Origin: Christiangramia crocea
GTDB taxonomy: Bacteria > Bacteroidota > Bacteroidia > Flavobacteriales > Flavobacteriaceae
NCBI RefSeq assembly: GCF_022410465.1
Contig: NZ_JAJSON010000025.1
Span: 667,961-731,960 of the forward strand
Length of the DNA: 64,000 nucleotides
Direction of reading: 5' to 3'
This document shows positions 20,787 through 30,825 of the stretch, piece after piece. The notes below the pieces were generated by a model. The model had not been told where the DNA came from and made no database searches. It saw nothing but the letters and a program-made list of their open reading frames with translations. A program made the translations under genes and the position numbers. Position 1 is the stretch's first letter, and each line of letters opens with the position of its first letter.

Positions 20787-23700
20787 TTATCTTTTTATTT
20801 TAATCAATTGTATGCTATCATTATTCTTGGAGATGGCAATTAGTTTTTCCCTCTTGCCATTGAGTAATTTAGCATCTCTTACGTCCCCTTCTATCCATAC
20901 TCCCATTTCATCAATACTAACGGTTTTAAACTGCCCATTACCTATGCCTTCTAGTAAAAGTCCTTTACTAGCATCACTAGGACCATATTCAACCTTAAAG
21001 GGATAATAATTTCCAGTTAATAGTATATCGGGAATATTATCTTCATTAAAATCGTATATAGTGATTCCCTGGATTGCAGAAAACTGGGCTTCAATAGGCA
21101 ATTCATGTATTTCAAAATGTTTACCCTTATTCTCTAAATAGACACTTTTAAGCTGGTAAACACTTAAATGTTTTGCTTCCTTTAGGAGTTCGGAAGAGAA
21201 AACATCTTTCAATTGAGCTTTTGCATAAGGCTCATACTTAAGGAACTTCTTTTTTATCAATGGAAACGCATCCTGCAATTCGTCTAATGTTGCAATGGGA
21301 TAACGCTTTTCCTGGATATAACAGCTAATAACGGGAGATAGCACTCCATCACCTCTAAAATCACCTATATAGGCCTCTAGCGGTTCATTTTGTGAAACAT
21401 TGAATGGTAAATTTGAGCCCATATTACCCACGATAAGATCTATATCCCCATCTCCATCCATATCAGCCTTTTCGATATTTTGCCATAAGCCATTACTTCC
21501 ATCAAGGCCAAATTCTTTAGTCCTTTCTTTTAATTTACCATTCTCGTTAATGAATATTTTTATTGGCATCCACTCTCCCACTAACACCAGATCTAACCAT
21601 CCATCATTATTAAGGTCTGTCCAGGTGGCATCAGTAACCACCCCTGGCTGCCTAAGCTCTGGATTTATCTCCCTTGTAACAATAGAAAATTTGACCTTGC
21701 CAGAGTTTTTATCCACATCATTTCTTAAGACACCTCCCAGGGAAGAGTCGGGGTAAGTCCCGGGATCACTTCCACCTCCAACAAAAAGATCTTCGTCCCC
21801 ATCCTTATCATAATCTCCAGCTACAACAATGCTTCCGTTGGAGAAAGCTTTTGGCAAGACACCCTCTTCAACATTTTCAAAATTCCCTTCTCCGTCATTT
21901 ATATAAAGTGCATCCATTAAAACAGCAGGATCACCATTTGCCTGGCTTCCCCCATGCACAACATACAAATCCATATCGCCATCTCCATCAGCATCAAAGA
22001 AGGTGGATCCAGTACTTTCGTAAACATCAGTGGCTGACCAAAATTCTTCGTTACTTAATACAAAGTCACCCCTGCTATTGGTAATAAATAACGCATCAGG
22101 TTGACCAAATGCACCACCTATGAATATATCCTCAAGTCCATCATTATTAACATCAGCTACAGACATTTTTGGACCGGACATCGAGCTTTGTTTTAATGCA
22201 AGCCGGTTTACCTTAAAATCTATGTATTGATTCTCTTTATGTCTGAAGTTAATTCCCGAGTTTTCTACTTCTTCAAAAAGGTGTTGAGAAATTATATCAT
22301 TTTCAGATCCATTTGGCGTAGCTTTAGTTTCATCAATTTGAAGCAATTGATTTGGTTTTACATTTTCCACGTTAGAAATATCTCCATTAGGCCATTGAAT
22401 CTTAACATTTACACTTTTAGAAGTACCTAAACCAAAAAACAATACAGGCTCTACAGAAGACTGGTATCCACGAACATTATAATTCTCTGCAAACTGAATA
22501 ATAGAATCTGAACTCACCCAGACCTTAGAACCAAGAGCGAGAGTATTATTCTCCTTGCCTTTAAGTTTTATCTTAAGAAAGTTATTTGATTCCCTCTGAA
22601 TATTATTTCTGTAAATACCTACAGGCTCATTGGTATTGGATACCACAAGGTCAAGGTCGCCATCATTATCAAGATCTCCGTAGGCAGCTCCGGTAGATAC
22701 AGTTGGTTGAGAAAGCCCCCACTCCTTTGTTACGTTTTCGAAGTTTACGCCATTACGATTCTCAAACATATAATTAGAAACCTTGGTAGCGGGCATCTCT
22801 TTGACCAGCTCATATATAACTCCGGAATATTTCTGCTTTCCACGTTCTCCAAAAAGCTGTTCCCCTTCTTTTCTAACCTTGGCCACTGCTTCATTCACTT
22901 CGAACTTCATGAAGTCTTTGTTCGTAAAATCCCTCAAATAACCATTGGTTACAAACAGATCTTTTAAACCATCATTATTAAAGTCTGCAATAAGAGGAGC
23001 CCAGCTCCAGTCGGTAGTTGATATTCCCGCCAGCTGACCTATTTCACTGAATCTAGGTGTCCCATTTTTATCCATCCCCCTGTTAAGCTGAAACATATTT
23101 CGCATTTGCTGCTTATGGTATCCGCTATCTATTGCAAGTTGATACCTGTCAAATTCATCGGGTCCTTTTAATAGTTTTTGCCTGTAATTATCTTCAGGAA
23201 GCATATCAAGAGTAATAAGATCCACCTGGCCGTCATTATTGAGATCGGCGGCATCATTACCCATAGAGAACTGAGAAATATGTCCAAAGGAATCTTTGGA
23301 TACATCTGTAAAAGTACCATCGGCATTATTCAGGTATAAAAAATCCTGCTCAACATAATCATTAGATACATAAATGTCCGGCCAGTTATCATTATTAATA
23401 TCACTTATGGCGACTCCCAGACCAAAATTCAATCCACTGCCGTGAATACCAGCTTCTTCGCTTACATTCTTAAAGACTCCATTATCATTGCGATATAGAG
23501 AATTACCGAAATAAGGATGCCTGGAATTGCGAAGTTTAGTACTATTATAAAATGGTGAATAATATTCTTTTGAATGGTTCAAAAGGAACATATCCAGGTC
23601 ATTGTCCAGATCATAATCGAAGAACACGGCCTGTGTACTATAGCTGCCTTCAGCGTCCAGTCCAAAATCTTGGGCTTTATTTTCAAATTCCGGGATCCCA

Positions 23701-24206
23701 TCTTTATTGACACCCTTATTAATAAACAGCTGGTTTGCCCTATCTTCATGAGTGCCCAGACCGGAATAACAAACATAGATATCCAGCAAACCATCCGCAT
23801 TTATGTCTACAATACTCGTCCCGGTAGTCCATGCCTGTTTTCCTTTAGTACCAGATAAATCGGTAATATCTTTGAATTTGAAATTGCCCTGATTAAGATA
23901 AAGTTTATTCTCTCCGGTATTAGCAGTTAAATACAGATCTGGTAAATCATCTCCATTAAAATCTCCTATAGCCACACCCCCACCGTTATACATGTATTCA
24001 TACTGCATAACATTCAATTCTTCTGTTTCAATAATTTCATTAACAAAATCAAGGCCTGTTTCTGAAGATGATAAAGATTCAAACACAGTATTCTCATTTT
24101 CTTTCTCGGTTAGCTCTCTCTCATTATTTTCATCACTGCCACATCCAACCAAAAGGAGGTAACAGGCAATAAAAACAACCTGAAGAATCTTTTTAAATGA
24201 AATCAT
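20787..24206 (-). CDS. Large FG-GAP/VCBS repeat lipoprotein with ASPIC/UnbV domain
   Basis: I chose the ATG giving MISFKKILQV, a standard lipoprotein signal (LLLVGCGSD); a longer start would add 12 residues before it. The 1139-residue protein carries 13 visible calcium-type repeats of the form DxNxDGxxD: seven before and six after a central ASPIC/UnbV segment (about 530-620, with RGYQSSVEPVLFFGLG and IQWPNGDISNVENV). FG-GAP repeats build seven-bladed propellers, so two propellers around a central domain are likely. No hydrolase motif is seen. It probably binds or presents substrate at the surface with the SusCD pair upstream. Its function is not established. Confidence 0.88.
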   Translation of the reverse strand: MISFKKILQVVFIACYLLLVGCGSDENNERELTEKENENTVFESLSSSETGLDFVNEIIETEELNVMQYEYMYNGGGVAIGDFNGDDLPDLYLTANTGENKLYLNQGNFKFKDITDLSGTKGKQAWTTGTSIVDINADGLLDIYVCYSGLGTHEDRANQLFINKGVNKDGIPEFENKAQDFGLDAEGSYSTQAVFFDYDLDNDLDMFLLNHSKEYYSPFYNSTKLRNSRHPYFGNSLYRNDNGVFKNVSEEAGIHGSGLNFGLGVAISDINNDNWPDIYVSNDYVEQDFLYLNNADGTFTDVSKDSFGHISQFSMGNDAADLNNDGQVDLITLDMLPEDNYRQKLLKGPDEFDRYQLAIDSGYHKQQMRNMFQLNRGMDKNGTPRFSEIGQLAGISTTDWSWAPLIADFNNDGLKDLFVTNGYLRDFTNKDFMKFEVNEAVAKVRKEGEQLFGERGKQKYSGVIYELVKEMPATKVSNYMFENRNGVNFENVTKEWGLSQPTVSTGAAYGDLDNDGDLDLVVSNTNEPVGIYRNNIQRESNNFLKIKLKGKENNTLALGSKVWVSSDSIIQFAENYNVRGYQSSVEPVLFFGLGTSKSVNVKIQWPNGDISNVENVKPNQLLQIDETKATPNGSENDIISQHLFEEVENSGINFRHKENQYIDFKVNRLALKQSSMSGPKMSVADVNNDGLEDIFIGGAFGQPDALFITNSRGDFVLSNEEFWSATDVYESTGSTFFDADGDGDMDLYVVHGGSQANGDPAVLMDALYINDGEGNFENVEEGVLPKAFSNGSIVVAGDYDKDGDEDLFVGGGSDPGTYPDSSLGGVLRNDVDKNSGKVKFSIVTREINPELRQPGVVTDATWTDLNNDGWLDLVLVGEWMPIKIFINENGKLKERTKEFGLDGSNGLWQNIEKADMDGDGDIDLIVGNMGSNLPFNVSQNEPLEAYIGDFRGDGVLSPVISCYIQEKRYPIATLDELQDAFPLIKKKFLKYEPYAKAQLKDVFSSELLKEAKHLSVYQLKSVYLENKGKHFEIHELPIEAQFSAIQGITIYDFNEDNIPDILLTGNYYPFKVEYGPSDASKGLLLEGIGNGQFKTVSIDEMGVWIEGDVRDAKLLNGKREKLIAISKNNDSIQLIKIKR

Positions 24207-24296
24207 ATTCGAATATTTAGATTTATACAACCTGGAAGACAATTTATCAGATATCAGAAAACAAACCTAGCGCCCAGCGAACTATAGATCTTTGAT

Positions 24297-24345
24297 AAAA
24301 GGGCTGCTTTCCGTCTTATTATTCAGACATCAATGCAACCCTTTT
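24297..24345 (-). terminator. Hairpin downstream of the second susD
   Basis: On the - strand, AAAAGGGTTGC and GCAGCCCTTTT pair at 10 of 11 positions, with a nested 4-bp GTCT/AGAC stem between them, and the right arm ends in a T run. It lies between susD and the FG-GAP gene, the same place as the hairpin after the first susD. Probable partial terminator lowering expression of the downstream genes relative to susCD. Confidence 0.6.
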
Positions 24346-24372
24346 TAAATTAAATCAATGGTATTCTAAGCA

Positions 24373-26016
24373 TTACCAGCCAAGAATTTGTTTGGCCTCA
24401 GGGTTCTTATCAATCTCATCCTGCGGGATTGGCAAAACGTACATCTTCTCCGGAAAACTTCGTTCTTCAACATCAAAGATTTCGTAATCAAATGACCCAT
24501 CATCATTCTTGATAATTCGCATACCTTGTACCGGACCATTCAACAGATCTGGTGCAATACGCCATCTTCGGATATCAAAATATCTGTGTTCTTCAAAAGC
24601 AAGCTCTATCCTTCTTTCGTTTCTAATTTCAGCCCGCATTTCGTCCTGAGAAAGACCCTGAGGAAGATCGGGCATATCAGCTCTATTCCTTATTTCATTA
24701 ATTGCAGCATAAACAGTAGCATCAGGACCCGAAGCTTCATTCTGAGCTTCAGCATAATTAAGTAAAACCTCAGCATATCTCATAAAGATCCAATCCTGAT
24801 CACTGGACTGGGAATAAATAACCAGGTCTTCATTATGAAATTTACGAAGGAAATATCCAGTGTGCATAAATAAATCATCTCTACCTCCTTCAAATAATTC
24901 CACTTCGCGTCCGCGGAAGTTGGCTCCATTATGTACCACTGTCATTTCGAATCTGGGATCAAGATTATCCCATGGACTTTCCGGGTCATATAGTGGAGAT
25001 TCATCCTGGGGTAATCCATCTACCATATCATAAGAATCTACAAAATTCTGAGTAGGTATATTTCCACCCCATCCACCATCGCTTACCCCACGATAAGATG
25101 CCGGAGAATTATATACATCCCAACCTGCATTCTGAGTACCGCCGGCATTAGTCTGGTGGTGCTTATCCGGATAAAGGAATTTTTTAGCAAAAATTATCTC
25201 TTCATTATTCTTGGTTAAGAAAAGTGTTTTATAGTCAGGAAATAAAGAATAAGTACCATCCATTACTTCCATTGAAGCATTCGCAGATTGCTGCCATTTT
25301 TCTGCATATAACAGGACCCTTCCTTTGTACGCCTTTGCGGCTCCTGAAGTAGCTCTTCCTGCTGCAATTCCTCCCTTTTCCGGAAGTATTTCGGCTGCTC
25401 TATCAAGATCACTTATTATAAAATCTACAACTTCATTATAAGAAGCTCTTGGAATTTGCAGATTATCTTCTATACTTAAGCTTCCAGTTATCAGTGGAAC
25501 ACCTGTAGGTTCTCCCCCTTCAGATCTATACCCGAATAGTCTTAACAATTTATGATACATAAAACCTCTAAGGAAGTAAACCTCTCCTTTTAATCGGGTT
25601 CTAAGCTCTTCATCTTCCAAACGGTCCAGGTTTTCAAGAGCTACATTGGCCTTTCTGATAAGGTTATAATAATTACCCCACATATTACCCCATGGCACAT
25701 AGGTAGGTAGGAATTCTGCATTTTGAAGTAAAGTTGAGTGAGTCCACCCCATCGATACATCTCCATCATCTGATGCACCATCAAGTAAATAAAGCCCTTT
25801 GGCCCAGCCGTCATACCAACGGTCAAAACCAGATGGCATTTCACCATAAATAGCGTTCACAAACTGAACCGCTCCCTGTGGATCTGTCCATACCGTTTCT
25901 TCAGTAAGTGAATCTTTTGGAACCTGATCCAAAAAGTCCTTTTCACAGCCAAGTAATGTAATAAGACTTAATAATACTCCAAATACCTGACTTAATCTTT
26001 TAGTATTTATATTCAT
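24373..26016 (-). CDS. SusD/RagB-family surface glycan-binding lipoprotein (second copy)
   Basis: A 547-residue SusD homologue with lipoprotein signal (LITLLGCEKD) followed by DFLDQVPKDSLTEE. The C-terminal block NYAEAQNEASGPDATVYAAI and RIELAFEEHRYFDIRRWRI is nearly the same as in the first SusD, while the N-terminal half differs more. It starts 12 bases after the stop of its susC partner. Role: substrate capture for the SusC barrel at the cell surface. The shared C-terminal features suggest related ligands or a duplication, but the ligand cannot be read from sequence. Confidence 0.95.
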   Translation of the reverse strand: MNINTKRLSQVFGVLLSLITLLGCEKDFLDQVPKDSLTEETVWTDPQGAVQFVNAIYGEMPSGFDRWYDGWAKGLYLLDGASDDGDVSMGWTHSTLLQNAEFLPTYVPWGNMWGNYYNLIRKANVALENLDRLEDEELRTRLKGEVYFLRGFMYHKLLRLFGYRSEGGEPTGVPLITGSLSIEDNLQIPRASYNEVVDFIISDLDRAAEILPEKGGIAAGRATSGAAKAYKGRVLLYAEKWQQSANASMEVMDGTYSLFPDYKTLFLTKNNEEIIFAKKFLYPDKHHQTNAGGTQNAGWDVYNSPASYRGVSDGGWGGNIPTQNFVDSYDMVDGLPQDESPLYDPESPWDNLDPRFEMTVVHNGANFRGREVELFEGGRDDLFMHTGYFLRKFHNEDLVIYSQSSDQDWIFMRYAEVLLNYAEAQNEASGPDATVYAAINEIRNRADMPDLPQGLSQDEMRAEIRNERRIELAFEEHRYFDIRRWRIAPDLLNGPVQGMRIIKNDDGSFDYEIFDVEERSFPEKMYVLPIPQDEIDKNPEAKQILGW

Positions 26017-26028
26017 TACTTAAGTTTT

Positions 26029-29000
26029 TTAAAAATTAATGTTTAGTCCAACATTCCATAATCTCAATTGAGGATATCCCCATCCTCTTCCATTACCATT
26101 CTCAGGGTCGTAACCTTCAATATCGGTCCAGGTGTATATATTATTACCACTTACGTAAATCCTGGCGCCTTTAATAAAGTTGTTATTAAAACTATCTACA
26201 GGAATATTATAAGCTAACTCCAGGTTTTTAAGACGTACATAAGATGCATCTCTTAACCAAAATGATGAACCTGCATGGTTATTATTTGCATCAATTAATA
26301 CACGTGGTTCGCTAGCGTCCCTGTTATTGGGAGTCCATCGATCCAGGTTATGCTCAAAAGCGGCACTGGTACCAAGAAAGAACGGCCAGTAGGCCTCTCC
26401 CGAATAATACTGATTTACATTAGTGGCTCCCTGAAAAAGGTATGTAATTTGAAAGTTTTTATAACCTACATTTCCATTTAATCCGAAAATTATTTCAGGA
26501 GTATTTGAAGTTCCAATAAACGTTCTGTCTAGATCATCAATCACTCCATCATCATTTAAATCAGCATATCGTATATCTCCCGGAGCAATATCACCTACTT
26601 GTTCTGCAGCATTATCTATCTCTTCCTGAGTTTGAAAAAGACCCAATGCTTTATAACCATACTGCCCGTAAAGCGGACGCCCCGTTTGCCTGATCCTTGG
26701 GTTAGATGTTTCAGGCTCATCTATAAAGACGATCTCGTTTCTCGCATAAGTAAAGTTAGCACTCATCGAGTAAGTAAAATCCTCGCCTATAGAGTTCCGG
26801 TGTCCAAGCACAGCCTCAAAACCTTTATTATCTATTCTGGAAAGATTCTCTACTGGAAGTCCTACACCTAACAAACTAGGTACTGTTAAATTCCGTCTTC
26901 CCAAAATATCGGTCCGCTTATCATAAAAATAATCAAAAGTTACGGAAAGCTTTTCATCCCAGAAGGTTGCATCCACACCTACGTTGAATTTTTTTACCGT
27001 TTCCCAGGTCACATCAGGATTGGCTAAATCACCTTCTACGATTGCAGGCTGCACATCCCCATTACCAAATACGGCATTACCTGACTGGTTAAAAGATTGC
27101 AGATAAAGGAATCGGGCACCTCCGATACGGTCATTCCCTAGTACACCATATGAACCTCTAAGTTTTAGAAAATCGATACTTTCTGAATCTTCCAGAAAAG
27201 GTTCACGAGAAATTAAATAACCTAACGAACCAGAAGGAAAAAACCCCCATCTATTTCCTGGCGCAAACTGCTCTGAGGCATCTGCACGAAAACTTCCTTC
27301 CAGAATATACTTATCATCAAAGGTATAATTTAACCTTCCTACAACCCCTCTCCTGGCGCTTCTTCCGGAATAACCTCTGTTAGTACGGTTAGCGGCACCT
27401 CCAAAGTCAAGTTCATCAATAGCTAAAGTGAACTGATCTCTGTATGCAGACATGAACTTCCATTTCTCTTCCGTCTGAGTATAAAGTAATAAAGCTGATA
27501 CATCAGATTTTCCAAATTCCTGCTCATAATTTAAGTGTGTCTCTAAGGTTATGGACTGGTAATCATTATGATCCTGATACAATTCAGTTTTTCCTCTGGG
27601 AGCCTGTGTAAATGTCCCATCGCTGTTTCTCTGATAATTCGGTATTTGAGGAAATAAGAAATTCTTCTGATCTCTGAAAGTTTTATCATAGGAGGCAATA
27701 GCTTTTGCTGTAAGACCATCAACAGGTAACTCCTGAAGAATTTGAATCCGACTTTTAAAAGCCATAATAGCCCTATTTCTATAACCATTTTCAGGTAGAG
27801 CAAGGTATGCCGGTCCACCAGAATAGGTTCCGTTTGACCATTTTACAGGTTGTTCATTAGGCCTTATACTCGCCAACCATCGGAAAAGTTCAGGTGCCGC
27901 CACATTATTGGTTCTGTCGTCACGACCAGAAAGGTCAAACGCCAACCTGGTTGTTTCCGTAACATTTGCATCAATATTTGAACGGAAATTATATCTTTTG
28001 AAATTATTTGAAGGTACTATACCATCCTGATCTAAAAAGCTTAAAGATGTAGCATATCGCACCTTTTCGGAACCTCCGCTGGCGGAAAGTCCATATTCTT
28101 TCATTATAGCAGTATTTTTCAAAACGTCCATCCAGTTCACGTCTGGATGCGTATCCGGATTTGAACCCGTGCGATATTTTTCTAGATCTTCCTGTGTGTA
28201 GATAGGATCATCGCCCTGATTCACCAGGGCTTCATTATACAGTTGTGCATATTGATACGAATTCAGGTAAGTTGGCTCATTAGTTCTTTCCTGAACACCT
28301 AAATTAGTGGTTAGGTTAATCTGCATTTTTCCCGCATCACCTCTTTTAGTAGTTACAAGAATAACCCCGTTACCTCCTCTTACACCAAATACTGCGGCAC
28401 TAGCCGCATCCTTAAGGACTGAGAAAGATTCAATTTCATTCGCATTTAACTGTTCAAAATCACGATACCCCCTTACAATGCCATCAATTACAAAAATAGG
28501 ACTAGCATCACCCGTGGTTCCTATACCACGAACGTATATATTAGAAAAATCATCACCAGGAGAACCAGAACGCTGGGTGGCGATAATACCGGCAGTCTGA
28601 CCTACTAATGCACTGGTCATGTTAGGTGCAGGGTTAGCCTCTAATTGTTCAGTATCAATTTCAGAAACAGCTCCTGGAACATTACTTCGCTTCTGCTCCC
28701 CGTATCCAACAACAACAACTTCATCCAATTGGCCAAGGTCTTCATCCAACCCAACATCTATAACGCTTTGCCCATTTACAGCAATTTCTTTTGTTGCAAA
28801 ACCTACAAATGAGAATACCAGAGTAGCATCTGGATTAACTGTTATTTCATAATTACCGTCAAAATCAGTTACGGTACCCTGCTGGGTCCCTTTTACCATT
28901 ACGGTCACACCCGCAAGAGGCATGTTATCTTTTGCAGCAACTACATTCCCTGTAACTTCCTGCTGAATAGCAGTTTCATTAAGATTATCGGTATTGCCGA

Positions 29001-29085
29001 AAACATTTGCCGACACAAACGAAAAGCAGAGTATAAAAAGCCACCTCGCCGCCATTTTAACATTTAATTTAGTAATTTTTCTCAT
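26029..29085 (-). CDS. SusC/RagA-type TonB-dependent outer membrane transporter
   Basis: A complete 1018-residue SusC protein. Order: signal peptide; carboxypeptidase-D-like domain (about 40-115, VTGNVVAAKDNMPLAGVTVM); TonB box region (DEVVVVGYGEQKRS); plug domain with GNGVILVTTKRG; then the beta-barrel ending in a terminal aromatic (LWNVGLNINF). The C-terminus contains IYVSGNNIYTWTDIEGYDPE, as in SusC proteins. It imports oligosaccharides with the SusD encoded 12 bases downstream. No anti-sigma/ECF pair or hybrid two-component regulator is adjacent, so control must be from elsewhere or from the long upstream region. Confidence 0.95.
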   Translation of the reverse strand: MRKITKLNVKMAARWLFILCFSFVSANVFGNTDNLNETAIQQEVTGNVVAAKDNMPLAGVTVMVKGTQQGTVTDFDGNYEITVNPDATLVFSFVGFATKEIAVNGQSVIDVGLDEDLGQLDEVVVVGYGEQKRSNVPGAVSEIDTEQLEANPAPNMTSALVGQTAGIIATQRSGSPGDDFSNIYVRGIGTTGDASPIFVIDGIVRGYRDFEQLNANEIESFSVLKDAASAAVFGVRGGNGVILVTTKRGDAGKMQINLTTNLGVQERTNEPTYLNSYQYAQLYNEALVNQGDDPIYTQEDLEKYRTGSNPDTHPDVNWMDVLKNTAIMKEYGLSASGGSEKVRYATSLSFLDQDGIVPSNNFKRYNFRSNIDANVTETTRLAFDLSGRDDRTNNVAAPELFRWLASIRPNEQPVKWSNGTYSGGPAYLALPENGYRNRAIMAFKSRIQILQELPVDGLTAKAIASYDKTFRDQKNFLFPQIPNYQRNSDGTFTQAPRGKTELYQDHNDYQSITLETHLNYEQEFGKSDVSALLLYTQTEEKWKFMSAYRDQFTLAIDELDFGGAANRTNRGYSGRSARRGVVGRLNYTFDDKYILEGSFRADASEQFAPGNRWGFFPSGSLGYLISREPFLEDSESIDFLKLRGSYGVLGNDRIGGARFLYLQSFNQSGNAVFGNGDVQPAIVEGDLANPDVTWETVKKFNVGVDATFWDEKLSVTFDYFYDKRTDILGRRNLTVPSLLGVGLPVENLSRIDNKGFEAVLGHRNSIGEDFTYSMSANFTYARNEIVFIDEPETSNPRIRQTGRPLYGQYGYKALGLFQTQEEIDNAAEQVGDIAPGDIRYADLNDDGVIDDLDRTFIGTSNTPEIIFGLNGNVGYKNFQITYLFQGATNVNQYYSGEAYWPFFLGTSAAFEHNLDRWTPNNRDASEPRVLIDANNNHAGSSFWLRDASYVRLKNLELAYNIPVDSFNNNFIKGARIYVSGNNIYTWTDIEGYDPENGNGRGWGYPQLRLWNVGLNINF

Positions 29086-29743
29086 ACAATCAATTATTTA
29101 AGCTAGTTAATATTCTCAGAACAAGTTATAGAGAGTTATAATTCTCTTTTGTTAAAACCCCCTGAAGTTTATTATTTTTTCAGGATACTTCGACAATAAT
29201 AAATGTCTTTATAACATTTAATCGTCAAATGTATAAAAATTTCTTAAATAGAAAGAGAGGGTTTTTAACGAATATAATAACTTATAAAGTTTTTTAGTTA
29301 AAACCACAACATCCTTATCATAAAATCAAGAAACCAGTTAGAAATAGGGAAATAATTATCATATTTTTAAAAATATTCATTAAAAATCTTAACACAGGAA
29401 GGACTCTCTACCTTAAATTATTGTACTAACAACAAAATAAATTGAAATAATATTCCTTTCTGGCCTGATTATTCCAGCTTTAATTTTTTTCTGGGCCGAA
29501 GAAAAGCAGAACTTACCATCCTCCTCCCCTTTCAATTTTGCCCCGTATTTCAGTAGTCCTTATCAGTATATTATATCTTAATTTTATGTTTTGGCAATAA
29601 ATCTTGCTTTTTGGAAAGAGGAAACCAAAAGAAGAAGAAATGATAATAATGGCAGACTATAAGATTTATCTGATTTCATTATGAATTTTTTTTAAAATAA
29701 AAGAGATATAATCAGTAAGTTTTATCTTAAAATTCATGCAGTT
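29086..29743. other. 658-base AT-rich intergenic region upstream of susC
   Basis: No convincing reading frame, RNA gene or strong hairpin was found. It separates the susC unit from the GH43 genes and must hold the promoter and leader of susC, plus any terminator of the GH43 operon. The length is unusual for this tightly packed window. One Bacteroidota-type -7 element is listed separately; nothing else is assigned. Confidence 0.6.
29226..29233 (-). promoter_or_regulatory. Candidate -7 promoter element (TAnnTTTG) for the second susC operon
   Basis: On the - strand the sequence reads TACATTTG, a match to the Bacteroidota -7 consensus TAnnTTTG, about 140 bases before the susC start codon. I saw no good TTTG-type -33 element at the expected spacing, so the call is weak; it is the only such match I found in the gap. 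Confidence 0.3.
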
Positions 29744-30790
29744 CTATTCCTTTTTCAAATTCATAGAAGTTATTTCATTATCACTCAACTCCTGTCCGAA
29801 GAAAGGCATCCCGTCTTCGGTCCATCTTAGAACCCGCGCCCTTGTGTTTCGGTTTGGATCATATAAAGGTTCCCCGTCAATCTCTTTATAATTACGTGCA
29901 TGGTATATCATCACATCGGTCTCGCCATCTCCAGCTTTTGTAAAGCTGTTGTGCCCCGGTCCAAAACGATCCAGTTCCGGATTACTGTAAAATACAGGTT
30001 CGGGCAATTTATGCCATGCTTTAGGATTAATAAGGTCTGCGTCCTCTTCAGCCCATAGTAAACCTATGGCATAATTGGCATCGGTAGCGCTGGCCGAGAA
30101 TGTTACAAATACTTTTCCGTTACGAACCAGTACTGCAGGTCCTTCATTTACCCTGTGCCCCTGAATTTCCCATTCATGAGTTGGTTCAGAGATCACCACC
30201 TGCTTTTCAGCGAGAGTTGTAGGGCTGGTCATTTCGGCAATATAAAGTCCGGTGTTCACAATTGTGTCAGATGCCCTGTCTGTCCAGATCATATATCGCT
30301 GACCATTATGTTCAAAGGTCGTTGCATCAAGGGAAAAATCATCGCGCTTAGCTACGATCTGCCCTTCCTCTTTCCATTCTCCCGTGGTAGGATCTTCAGA
30401 ATCATTGGATAAAGCATACATTCTGATCTTCCATTTTTCCTCTGCCGAACCTGCCGCGAAATACACATACCATTTACCATCAATTCGATGTAGTTCGGGA
30501 GCCCAGATATGATTGCCCATTGGACCTTTATCATGTTTTCTCCAGATTACCACCGGCTCAGCATCCTTTATGCCGTTTATAGTTTTTGATTTACGAATTT
30601 CTATGCGATCGTATTCCGGAACGGTCGCGATAAAATAATAGGTTCCATCTTCTGCTTTGGCTACAAAGGGATCGGCCCGTTGCGAAGCTAACGGATTGTC
30701 AAACTGAATCTCTTTTGTTTCCTGAGTACATCCAGTGCTTACAATTAGGAACAAGAACAGAGCGTATTTAAAAAACTTTAATTTCATCAT
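29744..30790 (-). CDS. GH43 lipoprotein, exo-alpha-arabinofuranosidase-like
   Basis: A 348-residue lipoprotein (LIVSTGCTQ). GH43 residues: base Asp in SQRADPFVA, the NHIWAPELHRIDGKWYVYFA strand, Asp in FSLDATTF, acid Glu in RVNEGPAVLV, and His in RFGPGHNSF. The pattern resembles the arabinofuranosidases that work on arabinan and arabinoxylan oligosaccharides (subfamily 26-like); that subfamily guess is by eye. It is 35 bases behind the two-domain GH43 gene and probably co-transcribed with it. No binding module is attached. Confidence 0.88.
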   Translation of the reverse strand: MMKLKFFKYALFLFLIVSTGCTQETKEIQFDNPLASQRADPFVAKAEDGTYYFIATVPEYDRIEIRKSKTINGIKDAEPVVIWRKHDKGPMGNHIWAPELHRIDGKWYVYFAAGSAEEKWKIRMYALSNDSEDPTTGEWKEEGQIVAKRDDFSLDATTFEHNGQRYMIWTDRASDTIVNTGLYIAEMTSPTTLAEKQVVISEPTHEWEIQGHRVNEGPAVLVRNGKVFVTFSASATDANYAIGLLWAEEDADLINPKAWHKLPEPVFYSNPELDRFGPGHNSFTKAGDGETDVMIYHARNYKEIDGEPLYDPNRNTRARVLRWTEDGMPFFGQELSDNEITSMNLKKE

Positions 30791-30825
30791 TTTCTTTTAA
30801 ATTCCAGATCTTTAATAGTGTAAAA

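Noticed and set aside
20787..24206. Repeated GA-rich motifs that could look like a DNA repeat array
   Set aside because: They are the codons of the DxNxDGxxD protein repeats at irregular spacing and with varied third bases, not DNA-level repeats or CRISPR.
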